From contig CM054063.1 in the NCBI GenBank assembly GCA_028641055.1, positions 178,628,756 through 178,692,755 on the forward strand: 64,000 nucleotides of DNA, written 5' to 3'. Source of the DNA: Alopecurus myosuroides (taxonomy: Eukaryota > Streptophyta > Magnoliopsida > Poales > Poaceae). Position numbers and translations under genes: made by a program. The notes below the pieces were generated by a model that was given only the letters and a program-made list of their open reading frames with translations, did no database searches and was not told the origin of the DNA. This document shows, in pieces, positions 43,937 to 54,020 of the stretch (within the stretch, counting starts at the first letter, position 1; each line of letters starts with the position of its first letter).

Positions 43937-46875
43937 TCAAGATTCCGACTCCTCCTCGCTGCTTTCTTCATCGGGGATTGGAGGAGCTTCTTCTTCCGGA
44001 TAGGTGACGGCGACATTTACCATGGCGGCAATCTGGGTGGCGTGGCCCTTAACTTCACCAAAGATGGTGGATCGTTGCGCATCCGTGTATCCCTGAGGGA
44101 CACCGGTGGCCACACGCCAGGATTTGGCACTAGGGTAGTGCATGCGCATAAGGCCTAAGGCCATGCGCGCACCACCCCGTGCAGCGGAGCGGAGAATAGA
44201 CTCCTTGGACTCCGCCACCTCCATGATGATACCCGGAAGTTTTTCAACCTCCGAGCATTCCCCAGATTTTTCGGGAAGAAACTTGCCTACTAACTGCGTT
44301 GCAGCAGCCTTCACCAAGTTCCATGTCTCCCCGAAAGCTCGGATGCCTGCAGCCCGAGTGCCGTCTGGGGTGTCTCCTGGTTGATCCAATAAAACATACA
44401 AAAGGGTTAAGGAGACAAACAGAGAAAACAAAACATGGAAAGATGAGGACAAGGGTAAGAAATTTACCGATGAGTTTATCGATCTCGGAAACTTCCTCCA
44501 GGCGAAGATTCAGAGCTTCAGTCAAATCCTGAATGGTGGATTTGTCTTTCTCTGCCTGTTCGGAAGCCTTGGAGTTAGCCACTCCAAGGGCCAGATTGCT
44601 GGCTTCCAGGTCTTGCTGAGCCTTCACAAGATTCTTGTGAAGCTCAATGTTCTCATTGCGGAGAATCTCGGCGTTGCCGGAATCTTCCGCTGCTTGTTTA
44701 GCTTCAGCTAAAGCAGCTGAAAAGCAAGGGAAAATCCGAGTTGATCAATTTCCTCGGGAAAAAACTTAGACAAAGTCTTAAATCGGAAATTTCAAAACGA
44801 AAAAGCTTACCTTTCGTTTCCGTCAAAGCGAGCTGAGACGATTCCAGCTCCGCCTCTCTCTCCTCAAGAATAGAAAGAAGACTTCGAACTTCTTTATTCT
44901 TGATAGTGAGCTTCCTGAAAACTTCAAGGTTTATGGCCTCGGAGGTTTGCTGAAACACAGCAAGGAAAAGTATGGTTAATAAAAAACATCAAAGCAAAAA
45001 AGCATGCATTTTTGTTTAATGCTTGGGGGCTAGAGTTACATACCTGGCTCATGCGTTGCAAACCTGCTAAGTTTTCTCGGAATTCTTTCGCGTATTCCGC
45101 GAAGTGATTTTCGGCCGCGTTCAAGCCATCATTTATAGCCTTAAAATCCTTGTCAAAGGTGGGGATTTCCTCGTCGAAAATCCGAGAAGATTTCCCCACC
45201 TCTGGAGCCGCCCTTTCCCTCGTGTCCGACTCGGACACAACGGGCTGGCTGGGCTCTGGGGGCTTGGTGGTAGTGGCCGCAGTAGGCTCTTCCGCCATTG
45301 TCTGCGGCGTGTCCGGGGCGACGGCGGGAGATGGTTGGCTGCCTCGGTTGGAAGAAGCTCTGAGCTTCTTCAACTTTCTCGGCTTCAAGGTGGAGGGGGG
45401 TAAGCTAAAAACCAAAAACCCGGAAAAGGTTAAAACACCGAAGATGGACGAAAAAGATCCCATAAAAGAAAAAACCCAGAAGAAAATAACCTGGACGTGG
45501 CGACGGGGATTCCGTCAAGGTCGATAATTTCATCCGAAGAAATTATCTTCTTGCGTTTGCGCCCACCAGTAGCGGCGGTGCGCAGCGCATCCAGCTCGGC
45601 CTCGGAGGCTAACTCTGAGTCTGGAAGATCCAAAAGCTGTCGGAAAAAACCAATCAGATTCAAAAGGTAGATTATCCAGGAAGTAAGATTATACCCAAAT
45701 AATGGAAAAATTACCTTAGGAGCGGGGTTGTCGGCCGTGTACATTGGCCGACTCTCCGTGTATTGATCGCGCGAAGCGACCAACTGATTGATGCGCCGCC
45801 TGAGCTCCTTTGCGGGCCAATCCTTGTCGGTTGTCCGCATTGGATCCTTGGCTCCTGTGTATTCACACAGGAGACGGCCTCCGTGGTTTGCTAACGGCTG
45901 GATTCGCCTATCCAGCCAGCAAAAGACCGTATCCATACCGGTCAAAGGAGGTTTGGAGGAAGTGAGCTTGGCGATGCGCCTCTTGATCCTTAGTAGATCC
46001 GGAGGCAGAACCTGGACGGCCTCTGTCACCCAGTTATCCTGGGGAACAGCGGCGGAGTTCACAAAAGGTGGAACCCCGACGGCCTTTTTAGGAAAAGGCA
46101 CGTCGGGGTGATAGAAAAAAGAACCCGTCCAAAATTTGACGGATTCTGAGGTTTTGATTTTGGGGAACCAATCCTCTCGGAATCTCCAAAGAGTAAAGGA
46201 AATGGTTCCGCAATTTGGGAGCGCGCCCTCCGAAGAGTTACGCTTCACCCCAAAGCAATACAACCAAAAATCTAACCTAGGCTCTATTCCTAGGTAACCT
46301 TCGAACAAGGCCTGGAAGCCGGCCATGTACAGAATAGAGTTGGGAGGAAGGTTATGTGGTTGGATGTTGTAGTGTGACAGAACCTGGAGGAAGAAGGATG
46401 AAGGTGGCAATCCCATACCTCGTAGAAGGTGGGAGGCGAGGAGCACCCTTTCGCCCTCTTGTGGCATGGGTTCCGTCTCCTCCTCTGGGAGCCGCCATTT
46501 CTTTTTCAGCACCAAACCCTCCTTTTCCAGGTTGGGAAGGAGAGCCGGGGGAATACTGCAGGCACTCCAGTTGCCTGCAGTTTCCTCTTCCTCTTCTGCT
46601 CCGGTGGCGGCGGCGGCGGCGGCCTTCGCGGCGGCAAGCTTTTCGCCTAGGAGCTCGATTTTCTCCTCCGCCGTCTCCGGTGCGAACGGCGGGGATGTTG
46701 TGGTGCTTGAGCCCGCTACGTCCGCGGCGGTGGAAGCATTTCCTCCGCCCGCCGCGGATGCCGTGGTTGTTTCCGGCCCGCCGCCGGCATGCTTGGGCGA
46801 CCCCAGTTGTGGATCCAGGTCGCCCAAAAGCTCGTCGATGGAGGCGCGGGCCGGTGAGGACGACGGAGAGGCCAT
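43937..46875 (-). CDS. Six-exon antisense gene (Tat-lineage extra ORF, 831 residues)
   Basis: Exons on the minus strand: 46875-45715, 45636-45491, 45404-45044, 44949-44811, 44716-44468 and 44376-43937. All five introns (78, 86, 94, 94 and 91 bp) have GT-AG ends, and the joined frame is 2496 bases, open to the TGA. The start is the ATG at 46873-46875, about 110 bp after the presumed start site. Residues 1-100 are Ala/Ser/Pro-rich. About residues 100-270 resemble the 'putative gypsy type transposon' domain (Pfam PF04195 from memory): 'GMGLPPSSFFLQVLSHYNI', 'PNSILYMAGFQALFEGYLGI'. Exons 3-5 encode a coiled coil of about 120 residues ('EEREAELESSQLALTETK', 'DLTEALNLRLEEVSE'). Exon 6 is helical with an acidic tail. 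Function is unknown. Antisense extra ORFs are known in Tat-lineage elements. This one is fully intact while pol is not. Confidence 0.82.
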
Positions 46876-47016
46876 CGTTTTCGGTGGTGACGGAGCGCTC
46901 CGGCGTGCAAAGGGCTCGTCGGGGCAAGGATTCGTTCTAAGCTCTCGTGCTCGCGTTTGCGTCAATGGCGTGGGTAGAGGGAGTGAGGAAAGATTTCCGG
47001 AGACGACGAGGACGGC

Positions 47017-47024
47017 TATTTATA
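47017..47024 (-). promoter_or_regulatory. TATA box of the antisense gene
   Basis: The minus strand reads GGCTATAAATAGCC, a consensus TATAAATA 142 bp upstream of the antisense ATG. It lies inside the element and outside the LTR, so it would be a dedicated promoter. Confidence 0.7.
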
Positions 47025-47404
47025 GCCTAAAAACCTCTAGATACGCGCCAACGGCTCTTTTGACCGTTGGATATTCGACGCGTGTCGCTCGCCGGAAAAT
47101 CCGGGAAACGGAACGACAGAGGAATGATGGCTATCTCCTCGTTTCTCGTGAGAATCTGTCAGAGATACGTTGCAGGGTTTCCCGCGTGAAACCAAGCGGC
47201 GCTTGCGTCAGCATGATTAAAGCGCTGATGTCACGTGTTCCTTTTCCGCGAAGGATCGCGAGAAGAAAAGCCGGATTTTCATAGTTCTGAGTTTTATGTT
47301 ACCATCTCCTTCAAAAGGGAAGAAGAAAGAATCAAGACTGCTGAATCAAGTTTCCCGGACAAAATGTATTTGACGAAAGGCGGAGTTTCAGAGTTTTGAT
47401 CCTT
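47025..47404. other. Upstream region of the antisense gene
   Basis: No open frame with a domain. It separates the internal antisense TATA from the 3' LTR and probably contains that gene's promoter elements. Confidence 0.5.
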
Positions 47405-47416
47405 CCTGGGGGCTAC
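47405..47416 (+). other. Polypurine tract of the Retand-like element
   Basis: CCTGGGGGCTAC directly before the 3' LTR. The GGGGGCTA form is usual for Tat-lineage elements. Confidence 0.75.
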
Positions 47417-47989
47417 TGTCGGATATATACCGAATAGGGGTATAGAAGATGGTAGACAAAAGAGCTGGACTACCAGGGTGGCCTGCAAGGTAATGGGCTT
47501 AGGTCCATTGGGCGGCCCAGTAGTCCGACGCGTAGAAGCCGGATTCTAGAAGAACCCGGATCACGGCCCGCGTGATCTGGCTTGGAGGAGAAGACGGATT
47601 CCTTACTTTCCAAGTTACAAGTTAAACGTAGTCTTCTAGGTTTCTGGTTCTGTAAGCCCTAATCCGGCTATTATATAAAGCCGGACGGGAGATAGATTTC
47701 ATAAGTTCTTTTAGTTACAAGGTTCTAGGTTCTAGCTTAAGCCTTGCGCAACTCGCCGGGAAGTTCATCCTCGACGAGTAGCTGGATCTATTCCTTTACA
47801 TTGTAACCTTATTATACGGGCTTTAGTCCCACATAGTGAGAAGTGCAGGAGTAGGTACGCCGTACTGTCGCGACGTACCGAACCTGGGTAAATCCCGTGT
47901 TCTGTGTTACTACGCTATACCGTTACCCCACGTCTCTACCGTAGTCTCATGGCACCCCAGTCTATGAAAACTACTACGATGTCTCGACA
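47417..47989 (+). repeat. 3' LTR of the Retand-like element
   Basis: 573 bp, no difference from the 5' LTR found by reading both through. The TATA copy is at 47672-47679. Confidence 0.95.
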
Positions 47990-47994
47990 GATAG
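47990..47994 (+). repeat. Target duplication GATAG (right)
   Basis: Exact match to 38098-38102. Confidence 0.95.
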
Positions 47995-49647
47995 CTTGGG
48001 CCCATAGATATGGAGGAGAGTTAAACTCTGCCAACATGGACCTTTCCGTATCCATAAGAGTGTGGTTCTTCCTCTCTGCTACACCATTTTGTTGAGGGTT
48101 ATAAGCAACGAAATATTGACAAATTCCCTCTTCACTAAGAAAATTATTTAGGGTATAGTTCTTAAACTCAGATCCATTGTAACTTCTAATGGATAATATG
48201 GGAACATTGTGTTGACGTTGAACTTCATTGGAGAAATAAATGTCGATTGTTGGGTCTCACTCTTCAACTTGAACTAATAAACCCAAGTAAATATTTAATA
48301 GTCATAAACAATCACCAAACAATATTTCTTCCCACCAAGACTAGCTTCGGGTATGGCACCAAAAAGATCCACGTAAAGGAGTTCCAATTATCCTCTCTGG
48401 TGAAATGATAGTCTTGCTTGGGTGGGGACGATCATGCATTTTTTCTTCAACACAAGCCCTGCAAACATGATCTTTGGCAAAGGAAACATTTTATTTTAGT
48501 CCGAGGACGTGTCCACCCTTGTGAATACTTTGCAAAGGTCTCATATTGACATGGGATAAGTGGCAATGCCACAACTACCCCACGTCGGTCTTTACGAATA
48601 GACACATCGCTTGAGTGTTGGTTGAACCCGAAAAGTCTACAACATAAAATTCAGTTTCAACATGCCCAACGAAAGTGACTTCTAAAGCCTTGCTCCACAA
48701 GAGTACCACGAGATCTGGTTCAAAGAAGACGGAGAAACCCATCTTCCCTAAAGCACGAGCTGAAAGTTAATTGAAACCCAGGGAATAGTCAAGCATGACA
48801 TTTACAAGAGTGATATTTCGAGCAACTACCACTTTGTCGATGCATGTTACAACATATTTTGATTTATCTCCATATGTGACGGTTGCTCTATTTATATTTG
48901 GTATCAACTCCGTCATGAGATCCTTGATTTCGGTCATATGACTTGTGCATCCACTATCAAGCACCCATTTTGACCCACCGGAAGCATAGTACTACAAGAA
49001 ATCATTGCTTGGATTTAGGTCCCCGTTTCAATGGGTCCTCTTACGTTAGCCACAAGGGTCTTGGGAATCCAAATAGAGTAGTCAATGAAATCAACATTAG
49101 GACCAAGATATGTTGCATATACAACACCATAATAATCCTCAAGAAAATATAATGAGGATTGTTAGTTCCCGTGGAATTATTACGAGTGGTTTTGTTCCTA
49201 ACTAAAACACCACTCGCAATGACATTCTTATTTTCTTGTGCAGGCTTGGCCCTCTTCTTGTTCTTCTTATTTTTCTTGTTCTTGGCAACATAGCCAAGAC
49301 CTTATTTCCCAACTTATGGTCTTTGCATGTGCAATAGGTCCATTTCCCTTAATTCTTGCAAGCTCTTCTTTCAATCTAGCATTTTCCTCCAGAATATTTG
49401 CATTATCACAAGAACAAGTAGAGAAACTAGAAAAAATTGAGCTAGTTGGATTTGAAGCTGTTCATGTGACTTGGTGAGGGTAGAGTGCTCACTCTCCAAA
49501 GCCTTGGTGAGCTTCTCTAGGTCCTCAGTTGTTTAGCATGACCAACACCAAATTCAACCTTTTCTTTTAAGCCAATTTATATTTAGCAATAGCACGATCA
49601 CATTACCTAATGAGTTTGGATATAATTTCATTATGTGTCTCCTCAAT
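47995..49647 (-). pseudogene. copia-1: gag end, protease and integrase start (broken)
   Basis: Read on the minus strand from 49647, coiled-coil gag sequence continues from 63864 ('EETHNEIISKLIR') with several stops. The protease region at 48767-48964 has 'MLDSGCTSHMTEIKDLM', the copia active-site signature. Integrase blocks follow and end with 'NGVAERKNHTLMD' and 'FNSPPYLWAQAI' at 47995, which continue at 38102. Frames are broken by many stops. The same SIRE/Maximus lineage as the pieces at 35876-38102 and 21466-21640. Confidence 0.85.
49643..49647 (+). repeat. Target duplication TCAAT (left)
   Basis: TCAAT before the LTR, repeated at 63864-63868. Joining across it gives the continuous copia-1 gag reading 'LEETIEETHNE'-like on the minus strand. 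Confidence 0.95.
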
Positions 49648-52408
49648 TGTCGCACCCTGGCTTCTAAGGGATACTCATCGTACGAACTGGATAGCAGGTG
49701 CTTGGATTATGGGGCATAACTGCTCCCACGTCCCAGCTTCCTGGTAGGCCTGCGCTTATGCGCGACAACACAAGCCCTGCTATTCCACCGTCGACGTAAA
49801 CTATCCATTAGGAGTCATAGGCACTACTGTCGACGTACTTCATATCAAGCACGCACGGTACGTCAACAGCTTTGAACAAAGGATAACACAACATGCCTCT
49901 AAGACACAAAAGATGGAAATAAGTTTGCGAATAGCCTTCACTAAGGCAGAGATAGCAAATCACTCATCCAGAGGACACATGTCCCAACATATCATCCATT
50001 ACATTAGCGGAAGCAATCAAATGGGTCTGAGTACAGACAAATCCAAGGCTTAAGAAGCCGGAGAAAAATAACAAAAAACGAAGCCCATCCACGTAGGTCC
50101 TGGATCCTGCCCGGGGTCCAGCCAACTACTCGTCTGCAGTGTCGTCAAACTCCACAAAGTAGCCATCCTGGTGATCATCGTAGCCGTAGTCGTACTCTGC
50201 GTAAACCACAGCCCCAACGGGGTCAGTACATCCAAGTACTGGCAAGCAAGACTCACACTTCATCAAGGAGTTACTCGTCAACACAAGCAGGGATGCTTGG
50301 GATCAACGGAAGAAGATAGGTATTATAAAAGCTGCAGCGGGCTGCTCTAACCAACTACAGAAGATACTAATAGTTCCGGCTAATAGAAAAGATAAGATCG
50401 AGGAATTGTAACCAACTGAAAGATAACTCACACCGTTGTAATAAGGTGAATCAAGTTATTGTGTGAATAACCTATTACTAGTCAAGTTATTAGTCATTGG
50501 GTGAACATGATTGATCATTATGTTGGAGTTGTCCTGAGTACTTGTTAGCCAGTACTTTCACCAAGTAATCCATAACCGCGGAAAACACGGCTTCTCGAGA
50601 AGATTTATCCCTGCAGGGGTGCACCATAGTAACCGTACACGTAAGAATATCCCGCCAGATGGGAATCAAACCCACCAAGCAAGACACTCAACACAACCAA
50701 CTGTTCTTCGCATCAAGCCCAAAGCACCGCGTGCTGTGCGTGCGCGGCTAATCGAGCCCCCCGAAGAACAGGAGGACCCTCATAGCACTGGAAGACCACG
50801 CCGCCCTAAATGCCGACTACAAAAGTTCCACCCTGGCCTCGGGTTCGTACCTGCATATGATGCAGCAAATGGAAAACCCGAACTAGTACGGCGATTTGGA
50901 CGAGATGCGAATCGAGTCAAGTTGAGGGGGGCGCCCATACTCGCTTCCCACATGCGGGTAGTGCGCTCATCATGGATCAGTAGACAAGACCCTTTTCCTA
51001 TTAGGGTCGACACTAGCAGGCCTCAAAACCACAAAGGGCCTCCTGCCGGTGCCTTATCATCAAGTTATTATTAATAGCAGCATTGACAGGATTGATTGAT
51101 TAACATTCGAGCCCCCGGAACGGTAATAGATAATAATAGCACGATAATAAAAGAAGTAACCGACAACAGGCTCGAGCAAAAGCAACCCTAAGCATGCTAG
51201 ATAAGAACAGGCACAAACAAAGGCTGTGGGTATGGAGGTGAGGCAATATCATTGGTTCAGGGAATCATGTGATGGGTTCGGAGAATAGCAACGATACATA
51301 GGGCTAGCAATAGTAGACAAAAGGATAGTATCGACAACAAGTGTGGAAGAGAACTAGATGATTCATGTGAGTGATAACTTGCCTGGAAGCTCAGCAGCCG
51401 GGTACTGGACTAGGTCCTGGGTCGTGGTGTCGTAAGGCTCGTCGGTACCAACGTCGTCGTCTAAGCGAGAAGAAGCAAAAACAACAACGAAGGAAGACGG
51501 GCAATCAATACATGGCATAGGTGCACAAACATTGGATGATGCATGTCATGTTAATAGATGTACCAAAATAAATTACTTGACATGCTACACAAGTTTAAAT
51601 GGATTCAATATGCAAAGAATTGCATATGGGAAACCCATGCCTTAGAGTTGAATTAATTGTTCTACCACTAAGCATTAGGTGTAGTTGAGTTAGCATGATG
51701 CATGCATGATGAATAACAAGAAGATAACAATTTAAATGCAATTGGAATGATAGTTAACCATTTTTAGAAAACATTAATCAAGTTTGGAAATTATTGTTAC
51801 TTAATGGTGTTAAACAAGTAGTGATTGTTTTCATCAAGTTAAAAGGTGCAAAACAAATAACAAAGTTGATATTTGAAAAGGTTATCAAATTTTAGTTGGA
51901 TTACATGTTTCACATTTTGAAATTGGACTTTGGATTATTTAATTATGAATTAAACAATATTAAACAATTTTTAATTGCATTAATCAAGATTTAAATTGTT
52001 TAGGCAATTTAAATTATTCAAACCAGAAAACAAAATTTATATTTGGAAAGTACATGAAAAGTTGATTGGAAAACATATTTAGTTTGTGGAATTTGGAATT
52101 TTTATGAACAAGTTATGAATTTTGCAAGTTTAAGTGAATTTGACAAGTTTTCAAATTTTGCACCAATTTAAAATATTCAAAACAGTAAACAAATTTTATA
52201 TTTGGATAGAGCATTTAATTTTGGACAGAAAACATATTTAAAAAGTGAAAATTGGAGTTAAAATGAATTTGTTATGCATTTTAGAATTATAGGGTGCAAT
52301 CTGCCATTTTAATGCATCTAGGGACTTAGAACAAATTTTCCAGGGGCTAGAAATAAGTGCCAGGGGCTTATGTGTGATTTGCTAAACGTTCCAGTACCAA
52401 ACCATTGT

Positions 52409-52503
52409 AAAAATAAAACTTGTTTTATTTTGGGAGAGAGGGGACTCGATCCCTCCACCTCCTGGTTGCAGCAAAGGAACAGAACCACTAGGCTATCTGC
52501 GCT
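52409..52503 (-). ncRNA. tRNA-like Pol III module in the 3' LTR
   Basis: The minus strand holds an A box TAGCCTAGTGG (52485-52495), then 31 bases, then a B box GGATCGAGTCC within 52441-52453, then T-runs at 52415-52418 and 52409-52413. The A box matches TRGCNNAGYGG exactly and the B box matches GGTTCGANTCC at 10 of 11 positions, with tRNA-like spacing. Predicted transcript about 90 nt. The acceptor and T stems pair poorly, so it is not a working tRNA. Confidence 0.5.
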
Positions 52504-52587
52504 GTGTTGGTGGGACTGGATCTCGGAATAGGTTAAGGTGTTGGGTGCGGCTGCAGTACTGAATTAAAACGAGAAAAAGGTGGGGCT

Positions 52588-52655
52588 GGGGGTTCGAACT
52601 CGAGACCTGCGGGTTCTGCTGCGCGCGCTCTAACCAGAAGGGATAGCTGCGTTCT
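52588..52655 (-). ncRNA. Second, degenerate tRNA-like module in the 3' LTR
   Basis: The minus strand reads CTGGTTAGAGC (D-arm-like), and about 25 bases later AGGTC and GAGTTCGAACC, like a variable region and T arm. Stems pair poorly and no clear T-run terminator follows. The conserved copy in the 5' LTR is at about 62645-62712. Confidence 0.35.
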
Positions 52656-52994
52656 CTTGCTGGACTAAGGTGCGGGTGGGGTTTTGACCCTTGCCAACGA
52701 CTGGTATCTGAACCTGCAGGCCACGAACAGGAGCAGCGCTGGTTACGTTCATGAACAGAGCAATATGGCAAACTTCCAGCAAGAAATTGGTGACCCAAAC
52801 ATCAGGGAAACGAGGAAGTAGGAGTGGGAATGGAGAGGTGGGCTCACCCTCTTCGCAGGGGCGTGCTCGGCGCGGTCGGAGGGTGGCGGAGGCGGCGGCG
52901 CCGTGCGCCGGCGGCCGGTGGCCGTGGCACGGCAGCAGAGGAGGATCTCCTCGAGGTGGCGGCGGATGGGAGAGACAGGAGGGAAGAGGAGCGT

Positions 52995-53009
52995 CTAGGG
53001 TTAGGGTTT
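52995..53009 (-). promoter_or_regulatory. Telo-box at the presumed start site (3' LTR copy)
   Basis: The minus strand reads AAACCCTAACCCTAG, containing the plant telo-box AAACCCTAA, 22 bases downstream of the TATA variant. The copy in the 5' LTR is at 63052-63066. Confidence 0.6.
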
Positions 53010-53806
53010 GGCTGCGGGAGGGAGAGGAGGATATAGAGGAGGTGGGGTTTCCATCGGGTGGTTGAGGAGGAGGCGCCTGTCGCTGTCCTCCATGGACGTC
53101 ATCCTCCGTACGGAGGTAGGAGGAGACCGAGCGGGCTGCCCCTTGTGGGCTGGGCCTTCTCCTCCACTGAAACGTTTTGTTCTTTTTTTTTATATATGAG
53201 CTATTCTGTTTTTTTTTGTGGCTGTAGCTTTTGGAAGAAAAACATGGCTTTTTGTTTATAGAAAATTCTGGAAAAATTTGGATAACTTCCCTAGGTTAGT
53301 AGCAATCATTTGGTGGATTTGGTTTCCAAAAAGTTGAATGTTTGCTTGCTGTTTTAAAATGAACCAATTTAATTGAAAATTGCAATATTAGTTATTATTG
53401 GAAAAACAAGGCAAAATCAATAGGGTTTCCCCTAGAGTTTTAAAAGTGATTCAAAGAATTCCAATAGTGGTGAACTTTATGGATTCAAGAATGAGAAGGT
53501 TTGAGAAATGGTTTGAGTTTGGAAAATGATTTGGAAATAAGTGTTTAATTGAATAGTTGATTTAAGCATCAATTTAATAGATGAATTATAAAGGAATTAG
53601 TTGGAAGCAATTGATGTTTTGATTTGCAAATCTTTATTTGAAAGAAAGTAACAGACAAGTGTGAAAACAGAAGTTGATTGAGTTGGCCTTTTATTATGAA
53701 AACAATGCAAACAGAAATAAATATGGGGATGATGACATGATGCATTGCTTTAAATAAAACAAGAAGTAAAACAACTAGGGGTTTTCATACTTGGATGTTA
53801 CAAAAC

Positions 53807-53816
53807 GCCCCCCCTT
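53807..53816 (-). other. Polypurine tract of the Tekay-like element
   Basis: The minus strand reads CAAGGGGGGGGCG a few bases before the 3' LTR start TGTAACATCC. Confidence 0.75.
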
Positions 53817-53840
53817 GAAGGAATCGCGCCCCGAGATTCC

Positions 53841-54020
53841 CTACTGAGAAATGAAAAGGTCCGGATACTTCTTGCGAAGATCCTCTTCGGTCTCCCACGT
53901 TGCCTCTTTATCGGAATGATGCGACCATTGCACTTTCAAGAACTTGGTGCTCTTGTTGCGAGTCTTACGAACGGTCTCATCGAGAATTCGAGTAGGGTGC
54001 TCCTCATAAGATAGATCATC
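53841..54020 (-). pseudogene. Chromodomain cut off from the polyprotein by a stop codon
   Basis: Immediately after the TAA at 54021-54023, the same frame stays open for 59 codons to a TAG at 53841. It encodes a chromodomain-like block: 'RILDETVRKTRNKSTKFLKV', then 'WSHHSDKEATWETEEDL', then 'YPDLF'. It aligns with the chromodomain block of the other Tekay-like fragment at 15540. Chromodomains at the integrase C-terminus direct chromoviruses to particular chromatin marks. Without read-through this copy lacks it. Confidence 0.88.

Larger units (their letters stand above)
38103..47989 (+). mobile_element. Young Tat/Retand-like element with antisense gene
   Basis: 9887 bp with 573-bp LTRs that I read as identical and an exact 5-bp target duplication. 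Sense strand: a long gag-protease frame, a TAG, then a reverse transcriptase that ends early. RNase H and integrase are absent. The 3' third holds an intron-containing antisense gene. A polypurine tract precedes the 3' LTR. The element cannot integrate by itself, yet it moved recently, so it was probably mobilised by a complete relative. Confidence 0.93.
49648..53802 (-). repeat. 3' LTR of the Tekay-like element (4155 bp)
   Basis: The plus-strand ends are TGTCGCACCCTGG and CTTGGATGTTACA. Compared with the 5' LTR it lacks 58 bp after 50427, between two copies of GATAACT. TATA variant ATATAGA at 53031-53037 (plus). Confidence 0.95.

Noticed and set aside
45104..47284. Plus-strand ORFs of up to 272 codons opposite the antisense gene
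   Set aside because: They are shadows of exon 1 of the minus-strand gene, which has domain similarity, proper introns and a TATA box.
50619..51074. 151-codon plus-strand ORF present in both Tekay-like LTRs (also 60676-61131)
   Set aside because: Antisense to the element, starts without a convincing promoter and shows no domain. Its conservation follows from the recent common origin of the LTRs.
52590..52655. A functional tRNA gene
   Set aside because: Has D-arm-like and T-arm-like sequence but stems do not pair and no terminator follows; kept only as a degenerate tRNA-like module.
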